Assembly (NCBI GenBank): GCA_947575605.1
Contig: CANPNZ010000011.1
Location: 1-52,465 of the forward strand
DNA length: 52,465 nucleotides
Reading direction: 5' to 3'
Origin: an uncultured Clostridium sp.
GTDB taxonomy: Bacteria > Bacillota > Clostridia > TANB77 > CAG-508
The notes beneath the pieces were generated by a model that was not told the origin of the DNA, did not search any database, and saw only the letters and a program-made list of their open reading frames with translations. Below, one piece after another: positions 1-9,286 of the stretch. Position 1 is the stretch's first letter. Each line of letters begins with the position of its first letter. The position numbers and the translations under genes were made by a program.

Positions 1-155
1 TAGTCTTGAAATACTTTTGATGTTTTAGGGTGTCCTAATCAAAAATTATTGACATACTTTTTTTTAAGTTTAACAATAATTTTTATCTATTTCTTGTTTT
101 TTATTATATTATACATTTAATTTTTTTACACAAAACATAAGAAGAAAAAATTTTA

Positions 156-184
156 TTGCTTGTATTAATTATCTATGTTATAAT
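156..184 (+). promoter_or_regulatory. Sigma-A-type promoter upstream of mutS2
   Basis: TTGCTT at 156-161 and TATAAT at 179-184 are separated by exactly 17 bases, a good vegetative promoter. It implies a leader of about 100 nt before mutS2. The rest of 1-293 is AT-rich; I see only a weak second TTGACA (49-54) without a good -10. Confidence 0.65.
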
Positions 185-293
185 CGAATCATGAATAAAA
201 AGCGAACTTTCAAGCAATCAATAAAAAAAGATCTGTCCCAAAACCGACATTTTTGTCATTTCAAAAAACGACTTTAAAAAGACAAGGAGATTT

Positions 294-2658
294 ATGATGT
301 ATTTGGAAAAATTAGAATTTAATAAAATATTAGATAAATTAACTAACTTTTGTGCCACAACACAAGGAAAAGAACTTGCTTTCAACTTGAAACCTAGTAA
401 TCAAATTTCTATAATTGAAAATCTTTTACAGGAAACAAGGGAAGCTGTTAATTTGTCTTATCGCAACGGTTATCCTTCTTTTTATGCGATTTCTGATATT
501 ACAATTGAACTAAAAAAATTAGAAAGTAACAGTCCTTTATCAGCAAAATCTTTATTAAATCTTGCCCATATTTTTAAATTATCACAAGATTTAAAAGATT
601 ATTTTGACAAGGATTTTTTAGATTTATCTGAATATCCTATTTTATCTGACTTATTTTTTAATTTATATACTAACAAAAGTGTCGTAGATAGAATATTTAC
701 ATGCTTACTAGATGAAAATACCATAGATGATAGAGCTTCTAAAAGTTTGCTGATAATCCGAAAACAAAAAAGAAAATTAGAGCAAGATATTCGCTCTAAA
801 TTAAATGATATGATTCATTCTTCTACTTATTCAAAATATATCCAAGAAAATATTATTACACTTCGAAATGAACGATTTGTTATTCCTGTAAAAGAAGAGT
901 ATCGTTCACAAATAAAAGGATTTGTCCATGACATATCCAATGCAGGCTCTACTGTTTTTGTTGAACCTATTTCTATTTTCGAAATGAATAATGACTTAAA
1001 TCATTTAGAAAAAGAAGAAGAATTAGAAATTGAAAAAATTTTACAAGAGTTATCCTCTCTATTCTTTCCTTATAGGGAAGAATTAAAATTAGATGTTACT
1101 ATGATTAGTAAATTGGACTTTATTTTCGCTAAAGCCAAATTTTCCAAGTCTCTTCATGCTACTACTCCGATTATTAATCGCGAAAAGCAAATCCATTTAA
1201 AAAATGCTAGACACCCTTTTATTGCTCCCGATAAAGTGGTTCCTATGTCATTGGATTTAGGAAATGATTTTTCTGTTCTATTAATTACAGGTCCTAATAC
1301 AGGAGGAAAGACAGTTACTTTAAAAACGGTTGGGCTTTTAACTTGTATGGCATGCAGTGGTCTTAATATTCCCTGTGATGAAAACTCTAGTATCTATGTT
1401 TTTGATCGTATTTTTGCTGATATTGGAGATGACCAAAGCATTGTTGATTCTTTGAGTACCTTTTCTTCTCATATGCTTAACATTGTAGAAATCACCAAAC
1501 AGGCTACTGAAAATTCTCTGATTTTAGTAGACGAATTGGGCTCTGGTACCGATCCGCTAGAAGGGGCTAATCTTGCTATTAGCATTTTAGAATACTTTCA
1601 TTCTATTGGAAGTTTAACCATTGCTACTACTCATTATCAAGAGCTAAAACAATATGCTCTAGTAACCGATGGTTTTGAAAATGCTTCTGTGGAATTTGAC
1701 ATTTCTACTTTAAGCCCTACTTATAAATTGTTAATTGGTATTCCTGGAAAAAGTAATGCTTTTGAAATTAGTAAGAAATTAGGATTGCCTAATACTATCA
1801 TAACAAAAGCCCAATCTTTGATGACTTCTAAACAAATTGATATTGAAAATTTATTAAAGAATATTTATGATGATAAAATTTCAATAGAAAAAGAAAAATC
1901 TGAGATTTCTAAAGAATTAGAAAAAATTAGTGTTTTAAGAAAATCATTGGAAAAGGAAAATACCGATGTTAAATCTCAAGAACAAGAATTGATTAACAAT
2001 GCTAAAATAAAAGCTAGAAATATATTGCTAGAAGCGAAAGAAGATGCTACTGAAATGATAAAACAAATGAATTCTTTGGCTAGTCGTCAAGATTTAGAAA
2101 ATGCTAGAAATCATTTGAATGATAAAATAAAAGAGATTCATTTACTAGATTCGTCTTATAAAAATGACTCAAATGATTTAAAAAACACTTTAGATATTGA
2201 AAATATTAAACCAAATACGGAAGTTTTTGTATCAAATCTGGGACAAAATGGTATTGTACTTTCTCATGTTTCTAAGTCAAATGAAGTTCAAGTTCAGATT
2301 GGTAGCTTAAAAATGAATATTCCTATAAAATACTTGAAACTCCCTACTAAGACATCAAAAAATAATGATTCTTTAGCTGTAAATAATGTACCCCATATTG
2401 CAAAAACTAAAATGGTAAAATCAGAAATTAAGGTAATCGGATTGAATGTAGAAGAAGCAATTTTTGTAATTGATAAATTTTTAGATGATGCCTCACTTAG
2501 TAAACTTCAAACGGTTAGAATTGTACATGGTAAAGGTACTGGAAAATTAAGAAATCGGTATTCATCCCTTTTTGAAAAGGCATCCTCACGTTAAATCTTT
2601 TCGCTTAGGCACCTATGGAGAAGGTGAAACTGGAGTCACCATTGTTGAATTAAAATAA
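294..2658 (+). CDS. mutS2: MutS2 endonuclease/ATPase, apparent +1 frameshift at a CGG codon
   Basis: MutS2 is a MutS-family ATPase that acts on collided ribosomes and recombination intermediates. An AAGGAG site precedes tandem ATGs at 294/297. The protein has the MutS core with Walker A GPNTGGKT (about residues 333-340), DELGSGTDP (about 413) and a coiled-coil linker, and ends in an Smr domain. In the zero frame it stops at 2594 after 766 residues, inside the Smr domain. Skipping the C at 2556 (codon 755, CGG at 2556-2558) restores the conserved Smr end, from [15 protein letters not shown] through GVTIVELK, to a stop at 2656-2658. The restored length is 787 residues, like Bacillus MutS2. The usual LDLR motif at the start of Smr is absent (KVIG at this place), so Smr nuclease activity is doubtful. 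A terminator follows directly. Confidence 0.9.
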
Positions 2659-2663
2659 TTTTT

Positions 2664-2698
2664 AAAGCCTATTTGTTTGTTTTTCCTAAATAGGCTTT
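2664..2698. terminator. Bidirectional terminator between mutS2 and the coiled-coil gene
   Basis: An 11-bp stem (AAAGCCTATTT at 2664-2674 with AAATAGGCTTT at 2688-2698) has a T-rich flank on the mutS2 side and A-rich sequence on the other. It can end both convergent transcripts and abuts the stop codon of the minus-strand gene. Confidence 0.8.
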
Positions 2699-3060
2699 TA
2701 TTGTTTGCATTTCTGCTCTAGTGCATAAATTCTGTGTCCATACATTTCTAATACTTTGTGATCCTTTTCATATCTTTCGTCATATTGCACAAATTTTTCT
2801 TCATGTCCTGCTAATACTTCTAAAATTAAATCTATTTTTCTACCATGTTCATATTCTATTCTTGTTACTACATTCCCTATTTTGATTAGTTCTTCTTCCA
2901 TTTTATCTTGTCTTTTTGTCATAACTTGAAAATCTTTTCTCATTTGTTGCTGTTCTTTTTTCATCTCTTTCTGCTCTTTTTTCATTTCTTGCTGTTCTTT
3001 TAGTATCTCATCTTGTTTTTCTAATATTTCTAGCAATTTTCCATATATTTTATCTGACAT
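2698..3060 (-). CDS. Small coiled-coil protein of unknown function
   Basis: This 120-residue protein is almost entirely alpha-helical. Residues about 10-55 are heptad-like repeats rich in K, E and Q (KEQQEMKKEQKEMKKEQQQM), followed by a second helical segment with scattered aromatic residues. There is no signal peptide or membrane segment. AAAGGAGGG lies 7-12 bases before the ATG, so the start is well supported. It appears monocistronic and shares a bidirectional terminator with mutS2. Short proteins of this kind occur widely in Clostridia, sometimes near phage or transposase genes, but I do not recognise a specific family and make no functional claim. Confidence 0.7.
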   Translation of the reverse strand: MSDKIYGKLLEILEKQDEILKEQQEMKKEQKEMKKEQQQMRKDFQVMTKRQDKMEEELIKIGNVVTRIEYEHGRKIDLILEVLAGHEEKFVQYDERYEKDHKVLEMYGHRIYALEQKCKQ

Positions 3061-3176
3061 TTTTCTTTCCCTCCTTTCTTACTTTTTTATTTTTACAGCT
3101 AATATTAATATTATATCTACCTCAAAAATATTTGTCAAGAAAATTTCATCGCCTTTTTTCGACATTACCATTTGCT

Positions 3177-3259
3177 TGTTACAGTTCACAGCTAGATATA
3201 CTTTTATAAACAAAATTTATTATATTTTGTTAGTATTTTTTTAACTGTGAATTGTAACA
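3177..3259. repeat. 83-bp MITE-like element with 15-bp terminal inverted repeats
   Basis: The ends TGTTACAGTTCACAG (3177-3191) and CTGTGAATTGTAACA (3245-3259) are inverted repeats with one mismatch. The interior (cagctagatatacttttat...) is similar to 13187-13240, so this is a dispersed element of which the second copy is degenerate. Confidence 0.6.
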
Positions 3260-3273
3260 TTTGCCTAGATAGG

Positions 3274-4077
3274 CTATACATATTTTTCTATTACTACAAT
3301 AGTTCTTCCACTGCGAGTAGTACCAGCAAATTCTTTTATCACAAATCTTCCTTTTCCTCGAATTGTAATAATATCATTTAATTTCAACTGTTTAGAAGCT
3401 TTTGTTTCATTTTGCCCATTCACAAAAACTCTTTCTTGGTCAATAATCTGAACCGCTTTACTCCTAGATGTTCTCACTAGATCTGAGACAAAATTATCCA
3501 ACCTTAAAGAAGGAACAATAATTTTTATTGTCTCCATTCTTACCTCTCTTTTCTGTAAATTTCGTATTTCTTCTATCATTATCTTACTATTTCCAAATCG
3601 CGTCAAGGATGGTAACTGCTGTTTTAAAATATGGGAAAAGTCTTCTACTGTAATAATATCTGCCCCTTCTTCACAAACGATAATATCTCCTACTTTTTCT
3701 CTTTTTAATCCTAACTTAACAATTCCTCCTAGATAATTTCGATGAGAATATTTTCCCTTTTCTTCTTCAGGCAATACAATTCTTACTACTTTTACTATTT
3801 TACTATAATTCTTTTCTATCATTTTTTCATCATATTTTTCTGGATAGACAATTAAAATTCTTCTTTCCGCATCTTCATATCCACCATACAATTGATAATT
3901 TTCAAATTTTATCTTTCTTAAAAAATTTTCCACTAAAGACACTTGGTACATATCCAAAAAATCTGTATATTCTATTTTTTCTTTTGTTTTTGAGAATTCT
4001 ATTTTATCCAAAACTTGCGATAAACATATTTTATCCTCTGGCTTTTTATATTCTTTTAATACTTGTGGTTTGTCCAT
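3274..4077 (-). CDS. ylmH: YlmH-type S4-domain RNA-binding protein
   Basis: This 267-residue protein has the YlmH layout: an alpha/beta N-terminal region with the conserved YGGYEDAERRI stretch (about 63-73), a middle domain with the GDIIV motif, and a C-terminal S4 RNA-binding domain (about residues 188-245, LDNFVSDLVRTSRSKA... VFVNG). YlmH proteins bind 50S ribosomal subunits carrying peptidyl-tRNA and take part in ribosome-associated quality control; in Firmicutes the gene often sits in the division/ylm cluster. Here it lies 65 bp downstream of dxs on the same strand, so co-transcription is likely. The ATG is preceded by a weak GAAAGG-type site. Confidence 0.85.
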   Translation of the reverse strand: MDKPQVLKEYKKPEDKICLSQVLDKIEFSKTKEKIEYTDFLDMYQVSLVENFLRKIKFENYQLYGGYEDAERRILIVYPEKYDEKMIEKNYSKIVKVVRIVLPEEEKGKYSHRNYLGGIVKLGLKREKVGDIIVCEEGADIITVEDFSHILKQQLPSLTRFGNSKIMIEEIRNLQKREVRMETIKIIVPSLRLDNFVSDLVRTSRSKAVQIIDQERVFVNGQNETKASKQLKLNDIITIRGKGRFVIKEFAGTTRSGRTIVVIEKYV

Positions 4078-4142
4078 TTTTTTCCTTTCTAACAGGGATT
4101 TAGGAATTTTTTAGTTTAGCATTTTAAATGCGTACAGATGAG

Positions 4143-6005
4143 TTATACCTTTAAGGACATCCCTAAATCCTTCTTGATGATTTCGACATCTACTTTATAG
4201 ATTTTTTCTAATTCCCCTACTTCTCCATGTTCAATATATTGGTCAGGATACGCATAACTTTTTAATTTTATTTCTTGTAAATTTTCTCCTATTATAATTT
4301 CTTGAACCGCTGTTGCTAATCCATTTATAATGGTTCCATCTTCTATGGTTATTACATTTTTTGTTTTTTGAATGGATTGTTTTATGGTTTCTTCATCAAT
4401 TGGTTTTAAAAATCTGCTATTAATTACTTCTATGGCTATATCCTGTTCTTTTTCCATTTCTTCTGCTATTTTCATAGCTCTTGCTACTGTTTTTCCAATA
4501 GCAATAATGGTTACATCTTTTCCTTCTTTTATGATTTCTGCTTTTCCTTTTTCTAGTCTTTCTTGTTTTTCTATTTTATATTCATCTTCTCCACCTCTTG
4601 GATAGCGAATGACTACTGGTTTATTTAAATGAACCGCAAATTCTAACATTTCTTCTAATTCTTTAAAATTTTTTGGTGCCATAATGGTTAGATTCGGAAT
4701 CAATCGAAAAAATGCCATATCTAAAGTTCCTTGATGGGTTTCTCCATCTGCTCCTACTACACCTGCTCTGTCTACACACATAACAACTGGTAAGTTCTGC
4801 ATAGCTACATCATGAATGACTTGGTCATAGGCTCTTTGGTAAAAAGATGCATAAATAGGTACTATGGGTATAGCTCCTTCTTTTGCCATACCAGCAGCTA
4901 CTCCAATAGCGTGTTGTTCGGCAATACCTATGTCAAAAAATCTCTCTGGAAATTCTTTGGCAAATTGTGTTAGACCAGTTCCATCTTTCATAGAAGCGGT
5001 AATTGCTACAATTTTATGATTTTTTTTCGCCAACTCTACTAATTTTTCTCCAAAAACTTTTGAGTAATCCTTTTTCTTTTGTTTTTTACTTTCTCCTGTT
5101 TCGATTGTAAAAGGTCCTGTTGCATGAAATTTATCTGGATTTTTTTCAGCCATTTCATACCCTTTTCCCTTCTTTGTTAAAACATGAATTAATACAGGTC
5201 CTTCTAATTGCTTACTAATCTTTAACATTCTTTCTAATTCCTCTATATCATGCCCATCTACTGGACCTAAATAACGAAATCCAATATCTTCAAAAAACAT
5301 CTTAGGAATAATTAATTGCTTAATACTTCTTTTGATTCTTCTTACGATTTTTACAATCGGTTTTCCTACGGCCGGCATTTTTAAAATGACTTTTTTTACA
5401 GCATCACTTGATTTACTATAAGATCTCTTGGTTCGTAACTTACTTAATAACATACTGATGCCACCTATATTTTTGGAAATGCTCATTTCATTGTCATTTA
5501 ATATAACTGTCATTTTGGTTTGGCTCCAACCTGCATCATTTAATGCTTCTAATGCCATTCCTCCTGTTAAAGCCCCATCTCCTATTACCGCTAATACAGA
5601 ATTATCCTCTCCTTTTAAGTCTCTTGCTCTTGCCATACCAAGTGCTGCTGAAATAGAGGTACTACTGTGACCTGTATTAAAACAATCTGCTTCCGATTCT
5701 TTACTTTTTGGAAAACCTGCAATTCCATTTCGTTTTCGTAAGGTTTTTAGTTGTTCTCTTCTTCCTGTTATGATTTTATGGACATAGGTTTGATGCCCTA
5801 CATCCCATACAATTTTATCTTTTGGTACATCAAATACACTATGTAAGGCAATGGTTAGCTCTACTACTCCTAAATTAGATGCTAAGTGACCCCCATTTTC
5901 TGATACGATTTCTAATATGTATTTTCTCATTTCTTCTGCTAATTGCTTTTTTTCTTCTGTATTAAGACTCTTTACGTCTTCTGGCCTATTTATTTTTTCT
6001 AGCAT
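4143..6005 (-). CDS. dxs: 1-deoxy-D-xylulose-5-phosphate synthase
   Basis: This enzyme condenses pyruvate and glyceraldehyde 3-phosphate to DXP, the first step of the MEP isoprenoid pathway, using thiamine diphosphate. The 620-residue protein has the normal length. The N-terminal TPP-binding region carries GDGALTGGMALEALN, the middle transketolase domain has FFDIGIAEQHAIGVAAG, and the C-terminal transketolase domain is complete. I choose the ATG at 6005, with AAGGTG 6-7 bases upstream, over an in-frame GTG at 6014 that lies inside that ribosome binding site. The gene is followed by ylmH. No other MEP gene is in the window. Confidence 0.95.
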   Translation of the reverse strand: MLEKINRPEDVKSLNTEEKKQLAEEMRKYILEIVSENGGHLASNLGVVELTIALHSVFDVPKDKIVWDVGHQTYVHKIITGRREQLKTLRKRNGIAGFPKSKESEADCFNTGHSSTSISAALGMARARDLKGEDNSVLAVIGDGALTGGMALEALNDAGWSQTKMTVILNDNEMSISKNIGGISMLLSKLRTKRSYSKSSDAVKKVILKMPAVGKPIVKIVRRIKRSIKQLIIPKMFFEDIGFRYLGPVDGHDIEELERMLKISKQLEGPVLIHVLTKKGKGYEMAEKNPDKFHATGPFTIETGESKKQKKKDYSKVFGEKLVELAKKNHKIVAITASMKDGTGLTQFAKEFPERFFDIGIAEQHAIGVAAGMAKEGAIPIVPIYASFYQRAYDQVIHDVAMQNLPVVMCVDRAGVVGADGETHQGTLDMAFFRLIPNLTIMAPKNFKELEEMLEFAVHLNKPVVIRYPRGGEDEYKIEKQERLEKGKAEIIKEGKDVTIIAIGKTVARAMKIAEEMEKEQDIAIEVINSRFLKPIDEETIKQSIQKTKNVITIEDGTIINGLATAVQEIIIGENLQEIKLKSYAYPDQYIEHGEVGELEKIYKVDVEIIKKDLGMSLKV

Positions 6006-6099
6006 TTTTATCACCTTTTATTTTTTGTGGCTTTATTATATCACGTTTCTATATTTTTGGAAAGTTTCTTTTTTTAGTTTCGTTTTTTTGAACCTATAT

Positions 6100-6128
6100 T
6101 TGCAATTTATGTCAATTTATAGTATAAT
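6100..6128 (+). promoter_or_regulatory. Promoter of the cupin gene
   Basis: TTGCAA (6100-6105) and TATAAT (6123-6128) have 17-base spacing. A small CCAGG-TTTTT-CCTGG hairpin (6166-6180) lies in the leader just before the ribosome binding site. Confidence 0.65.
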
Positions 6129-6195
6129 TATATCAGTTCTTGAAACTTATGTAATCATGAATTTTCCAGGTTTTTCCTGGTAGAAAGGAACTACT

Positions 6196-6483
6196 ATGGG
6201 TAAGACAAAAAAAACATGGGATAATATGAAATCTGATATGTTTTTGGATGGATGTGGTATGCAATGTCTACTAACTAATACCAAATATTTTCGGATTTTT
6301 GAGCAATACTTTTGCAGAGGAGCCCATGTCAAACCCCATTCACATCCAAATGAATGGGAAATCGTTTTAGGAGGTCCTAAGAAATTCGTCATTTATCGGC
6401 CTGGTGTAGAACACGAGCTTTCATGGCCAGAAAAAGATGACGAATGGTACATTATCTCCATCAAAATCGGGAAGACGGTTTAA
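6196..6483 (+). CDS. Small cupin-fold protein
   Basis: This 95-residue protein is a single cupin barrel: HVKPHSHPNEWEIVLG (about 42-57) supplies the metal-binding H-x-H-x(4)-E pattern and RPGVEHEL (about 69-76) the second cupin histidine. The substrate cannot be read from the sequence. AGAAAGGA precedes the ATG, and the gene has its own promoter and terminator, so it is monocistronic. Oddity: it contains two in-frame CGG codons (6289-6291 and 6394-6396, after TTT and TAT) with no frame change on either side. These are the only zero-frame CGG codons I found outside the four frameshift sites. That suggests recent acquisition or context-dependent decoding. Confidence 0.75.
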   Translation: MGKTKKTWDNMKSDMFLDGCGMQCLLTNTKYFRIFEQYFCRGAHVKPHSHPNEWEIVLGGPKKFVIYRPGVEHELSWPEKDDEWYIISIKIGKTV

Positions 6484-6504
6484 ACCTCTTCCCGATTTTG
6501 TTAT
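6463..6504 (+). terminator. Terminator overlapping the cupin stop codon
   Basis: AAAATCGGGAAGA (6463-6475) pairs with TCTTCCCGATTTT (6487-6499), followed by GTTATT. The loop contains the TAA stop codon and a small inner palindrome. The clpC end at 6521 lies just beyond, so it may also act against convergent transcription. Confidence 0.8.
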
Positions 6505-6520
6505 TATACAGATTTTAACA

Positions 6521-8971
6521 TTATTTTTTCACTACAATTTTTTCTTCTTGCACTCCCACTTTTGCCAACTTATTTTTCTTCAAATTACCATCTAAAATCT
6601 CCTCTGCCAATTTATCCTCTAGTACACTTTGAATGGTTCTTCTAAGTGGTCTTGCTCCAAAATTCTTATCAATTCCTTTGCTAGCAATTAACTCTTTTAC
6701 TTCTGGTTCTAACTCAATTTTAATTTTTTGTACGGCTAATCGATTCGTTACTTCTTTTAGCATAATATCAATAATTTGGCCTATCTCCTCATCGGTTAAT
6801 TTATGGAACACAATAATTTCGTCAATACGATTAATAAATTCTGGTCTTAGTTCTCTTTTTAATGTTTCCATTACTTCTTTTTTGGTTTCTTCATATTCCT
6901 TTTTGCTATTTTCATCTTCTGATACTGCTTGGCTAAATCCTAATGATTTTTTATCCGTAATCAATCTAGCACCAATATTAGAAGTCATGATAATAACCGT
7001 ATTTTTGAAATTCACCGTTCTTCCTTGACTATCTGTCAAACGACCATCTTCTAATATTTGTAACAGCATATTCATAACATCTGGATGTGCTTTTTCAATC
7101 TCATCAAATAGTATGACTGAATATGGTTTTCTTCTAATTTTTTCTGTTAATTGTCCCCCTTCATCAAAACCCACATATCCTGGAGGTGAACCAATCAATT
7201 TTGAGATGGAATGTGGTTCCATAAATTCTGACATATCCACTCTTACCATAGCATTTTCATCACCAAATAGGCTTTCTGCCAATGCTTTGGATAATTCTGT
7301 TTTTCCTACTCCTGTTGGTCCTAAAAATAGGAAGGAACCAATTGGTCTTTTCGGATCTTTTAAGCCTACTCTTCCTCTACGAATGGCTTTGCTAACTGCC
7401 TCTACTGCTTCTCTTTGCCCAATTACTCTTTCATGAAGATTCTTCTCCAAGTTTTTCAATCTAATATTTTCATCTTCTGTTATTTTACTAGCTGGTATTC
7501 CTGTCCAATTACTAATAACTTCTGCTATATTTTCTTCTGCTATATTCGTTACTTCTTTGTTATTTTTATTTTTCCACTTTTTTTGTTCCTTTTGATATTG
7601 CTCTTTTAGTTCCTTTTCTTTGTCTCTTAAGGCTGCTGCTTTTTCAAATTTTTGCGTTCTAACTGCTTCTTCTTTATCTTTTTTTGCTTCTTCTATTTGA
7701 TCTTCTAATTCTTTTAGATTGTCTGGCTCTGTATAAGTCTTTAGCTTAGCCCTTGATGCTGCTTCATCAATTAAATCGATGGCTTTATCTGGTAAGAATC
7801 GATCATTAATATAACGAACAGACATGGTTACAGCTGATTCAATGGCTTCATCTGTTATTTTCACACCATGATGTGCTTCATATTTATCTCGAATTCCTTT
7901 TAATATCTTTATCGTATCTTTTTCGCTTGGTTCATTAACATTAACTGGACTGAACCTTCTTTCTAATGCGGAATCTTTTTCGATATATTTTCGGTATTCG
8001 TTTAAAGTAGTGGCTCCTACTAATTGGATTTCTCCTCTTGCTAATAAGGGTTTTAAAATATTAGCCGCATCGATGGCTCCTTCTGCTGCTCCTGCGCCAA
8101 CGATGGTGTGCATTTCATCAATAAATAAAATAATATCTCCTGCTTTTTTTACTTCTCCTAATGCTTTTTTGATTCTCTCTTCAAAATCTCCTCTATATTT
8201 TGCCCCTGCTACCATGCCAGAAATATCCATTGATACCACTCTTTTGTCTTTCAAAATTTCTGGAACATCACCTGCTACTATTTTTTGTGCTAATCCTTCT
8301 ACTACTGCTGTTTTACCAACACCTGGTTCTCCAATTAAGCAAGGATTGTTTTTGGTTCTTCTGGATAAGATTTGAATCACTCTTTCGATTTCTTCTTTTC
8401 TTCCAATAATTGGATCTAGTTTACCTTCTGTTGCTTTTTTCGTTAAGTCTTCTCCAAACTGATTTAGTGTTGCTGTTTGATTATAACTGCCTTTCTTTTT
8501 TTCTGTATTTCCCTTCTTTTCTTCTCCTTGTATATCTTCTCCTTCATTGATTACTTTTACAATTTCATTATATAATCTTGGAATATTTACATTGAGTTCT
8601 AGTAAAATTCTAGCAGCAATGCAATCCCCTTCTCTTAAAATTCCAATTAATAAATGTTCGGTTCCGATATAATTATAACCTAATTTTCTTGCCTCGATAA
8701 AAGCATTTTCAAATACTCTCTTAGTTCTTGGCGTAAATCCTAAGGTTTCACTAATTGGCTCTTCTTGTCCAATTAATTCTATCATTTTGTCAATGACTTC
8801 ATCTGACGTGACTTCTTGATTTCCTAATACTTTGGATGCTACTCCACTTCCTTCTTTGACTAAACCATATAATATATGTTCTGTTCCTATATAGTTATGT
8901 CCTAATTCAAGGGCTACTTGATTTGCCAATTCGATTGCCTTTTTGGCTCTGTTTGTAAATTTATATGTCAT
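6521..8971 (-). CDS. clpC: AAA+ unfoldase ClpC
   Basis: This Hsp100 unfoldase feeds substrates, including McsB-tagged phospho-arginine proteins, to ClpP. The 816-residue protein has two N-terminal Clp repeats (about 1-145, GHNYIGTEHILYGL and GYNYIGTEHLLIGIL), D1 with Walker A GEPGVGKT (about 217), a middle region containing a UVR-like segment (EKAAALRDKEKEL), and D2 with GPTGVGKT (about 549) and GYVGFDEGGQLTE. The arginines that recognise phospho-arginine cannot be judged by eye. It is the last gene of the ctsR-mcsA-mcsB-clpC series but is separated from mcsB by a 330-bp gap holding an opposing small gene. GAAGGGAG precedes the ATG. No clear CtsR box lies directly upstream. Confidence 0.95.
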   Translation of the reverse strand: MTYKFTNRAKKAIELANQVALELGHNYIGTEHILYGLVKEGSGVASKVLGNQEVTSDEVIDKMIELIGQEEPISETLGFTPRTKRVFENAFIEARKLGYNYIGTEHLLIGILREGDCIAARILLELNVNIPRLYNEIVKVINEGEDIQGEEKKGNTEKKKGSYNQTATLNQFGEDLTKKATEGKLDPIIGRKEEIERVIQILSRRTKNNPCLIGEPGVGKTAVVEGLAQKIVAGDVPEILKDKRVVSMDISGMVAGAKYRGDFEERIKKALGEVKKAGDIILFIDEMHTIVGAGAAEGAIDAANILKPLLARGEIQLVGATTLNEYRKYIEKDSALERRFSPVNVNEPSEKDTIKILKGIRDKYEAHHGVKITDEAIESAVTMSVRYINDRFLPDKAIDLIDEAASRAKLKTYTEPDNLKELEDQIEEAKKDKEEAVRTQKFEKAAALRDKEKELKEQYQKEQKKWKNKNNKEVTNIAEENIAEVISNWTGIPASKITEDENIRLKNLEKNLHERVIGQREAVEAVSKAIRRGRVGLKDPKRPIGSFLFLGPTGVGKTELSKALAESLFGDENAMVRVDMSEFMEPHSISKLIGSPPGYVGFDEGGQLTEKIRRKPYSVILFDEIEKAHPDVMNMLLQILEDGRLTDSQGRTVNFKNTVIIMTSNIGARLITDKKSLGFSQAVSEDENSKKEYEETKKEVMETLKRELRPEFINRIDEIIVFHKLTDEEIGQIIDIMLKEVTNRLAVQKIKIELEPEVKELIASKGIDKNFGARPLRRTIQSVLEDKLAEEILDGNLKKNKLAKVGVQEEKIVVKK

Positions 8972-9015
8972 TTTATTTTCTCCCTTCTAATTAAATTTTA
9001 TTTATATCTTAAATT

Positions 9016-9044
9016 TTGACTTTTTATGTTAAATATAGTATAAT
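9016..9044 (+). promoter_or_regulatory. Promoter of the small membrane-protein gene
   Basis: TTGACT (9016-9021) and TATAAT (9039-9044) have 17-base spacing. The -10 lies in a palindrome (ATAGTATAATTATACTAT) that could also serve as a -10 on the minus strand for clpC, but there is no good minus -35. Confidence 0.65.
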
Positions 9045-9080
9045 TATACTATAGCTTATTGCTATTACGTAACTTTCAAT

Positions 9081-9115
9081 AGAGACATTGTCTCTTAGCC
9101 CACTTTGGTGGAGAC
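9081..9115 (+). promoter_or_regulatory. Leader with two mutually exclusive hairpins
   Basis: AGAGACA (9081-9087) can pair with TGTCTCT (9089-9095), though only a single base lies between the arms. The same GTCTC (9090-9094) can instead pair with GAGAC (9111-9115), with CAC/GTG stacked inside. The ribosome binding site AGGAGG (9121-9126) follows. The arrangement resembles a switchable leader, but this is structural inference only. Confidence 0.35.
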
Positions 9116-9132
9116 CCCTTAGGAGGTATTTT

Positions 9133-9282
9133 ATGCGGATTGAGATTGAATATCTTGGTGCTATTTTCTTTTTGGGACTTGGCTTATCAATATTCTCTAC
9201 ACTAATGAGTGATAAAGAAAGAAAAGAGTTGTTTAAAGTATATGGAAGCGCACTAATGCTTCTTGCAATATTTCTCAAATAG
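9133..9282 (+). CDS. 49-residue predicted membrane protein
   Basis: The ATG at 9133 follows a near-perfect TTAGGAGGT site. The peptide (MRIEIEYLGAIFFLGLGLSI...) has a hydrophobic segment at about 7-22, a charged middle (SDKERKELFK) and a second short hydrophobic stretch at the C-terminus (YGSALMLLAIFL). It has its own promoter, structured leader and terminator, so it is an independent unit placed against the ctsR-mcsA-mcsB-clpC direction. The size and layout resemble small regulatory membrane peptides or type I toxins, but I recognise no family. Confidence 0.6.
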   Translation: MRIEIEYLGAIFFLGLGLSIFSTLMSDKERKELFKVYGSALMLLAIFLK

Positions 9283-9286
9283 GCCT

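Noticed and set aside
191..277. A 28-codon reading frame beginning at the likely mutS2 transcription start
   Set aside because: No ribosome binding site, no recognisable content; position at the start site is suggestive but not enough.
2550..2565. Simple P-site slippage as the explanation of the CGG shifts
   Set aside because: The four preceding codons with the following C (AATC, ACCC, CCAC, AAGC) do not allow consistent re-pairing; only ACCC is plausibly slippery.
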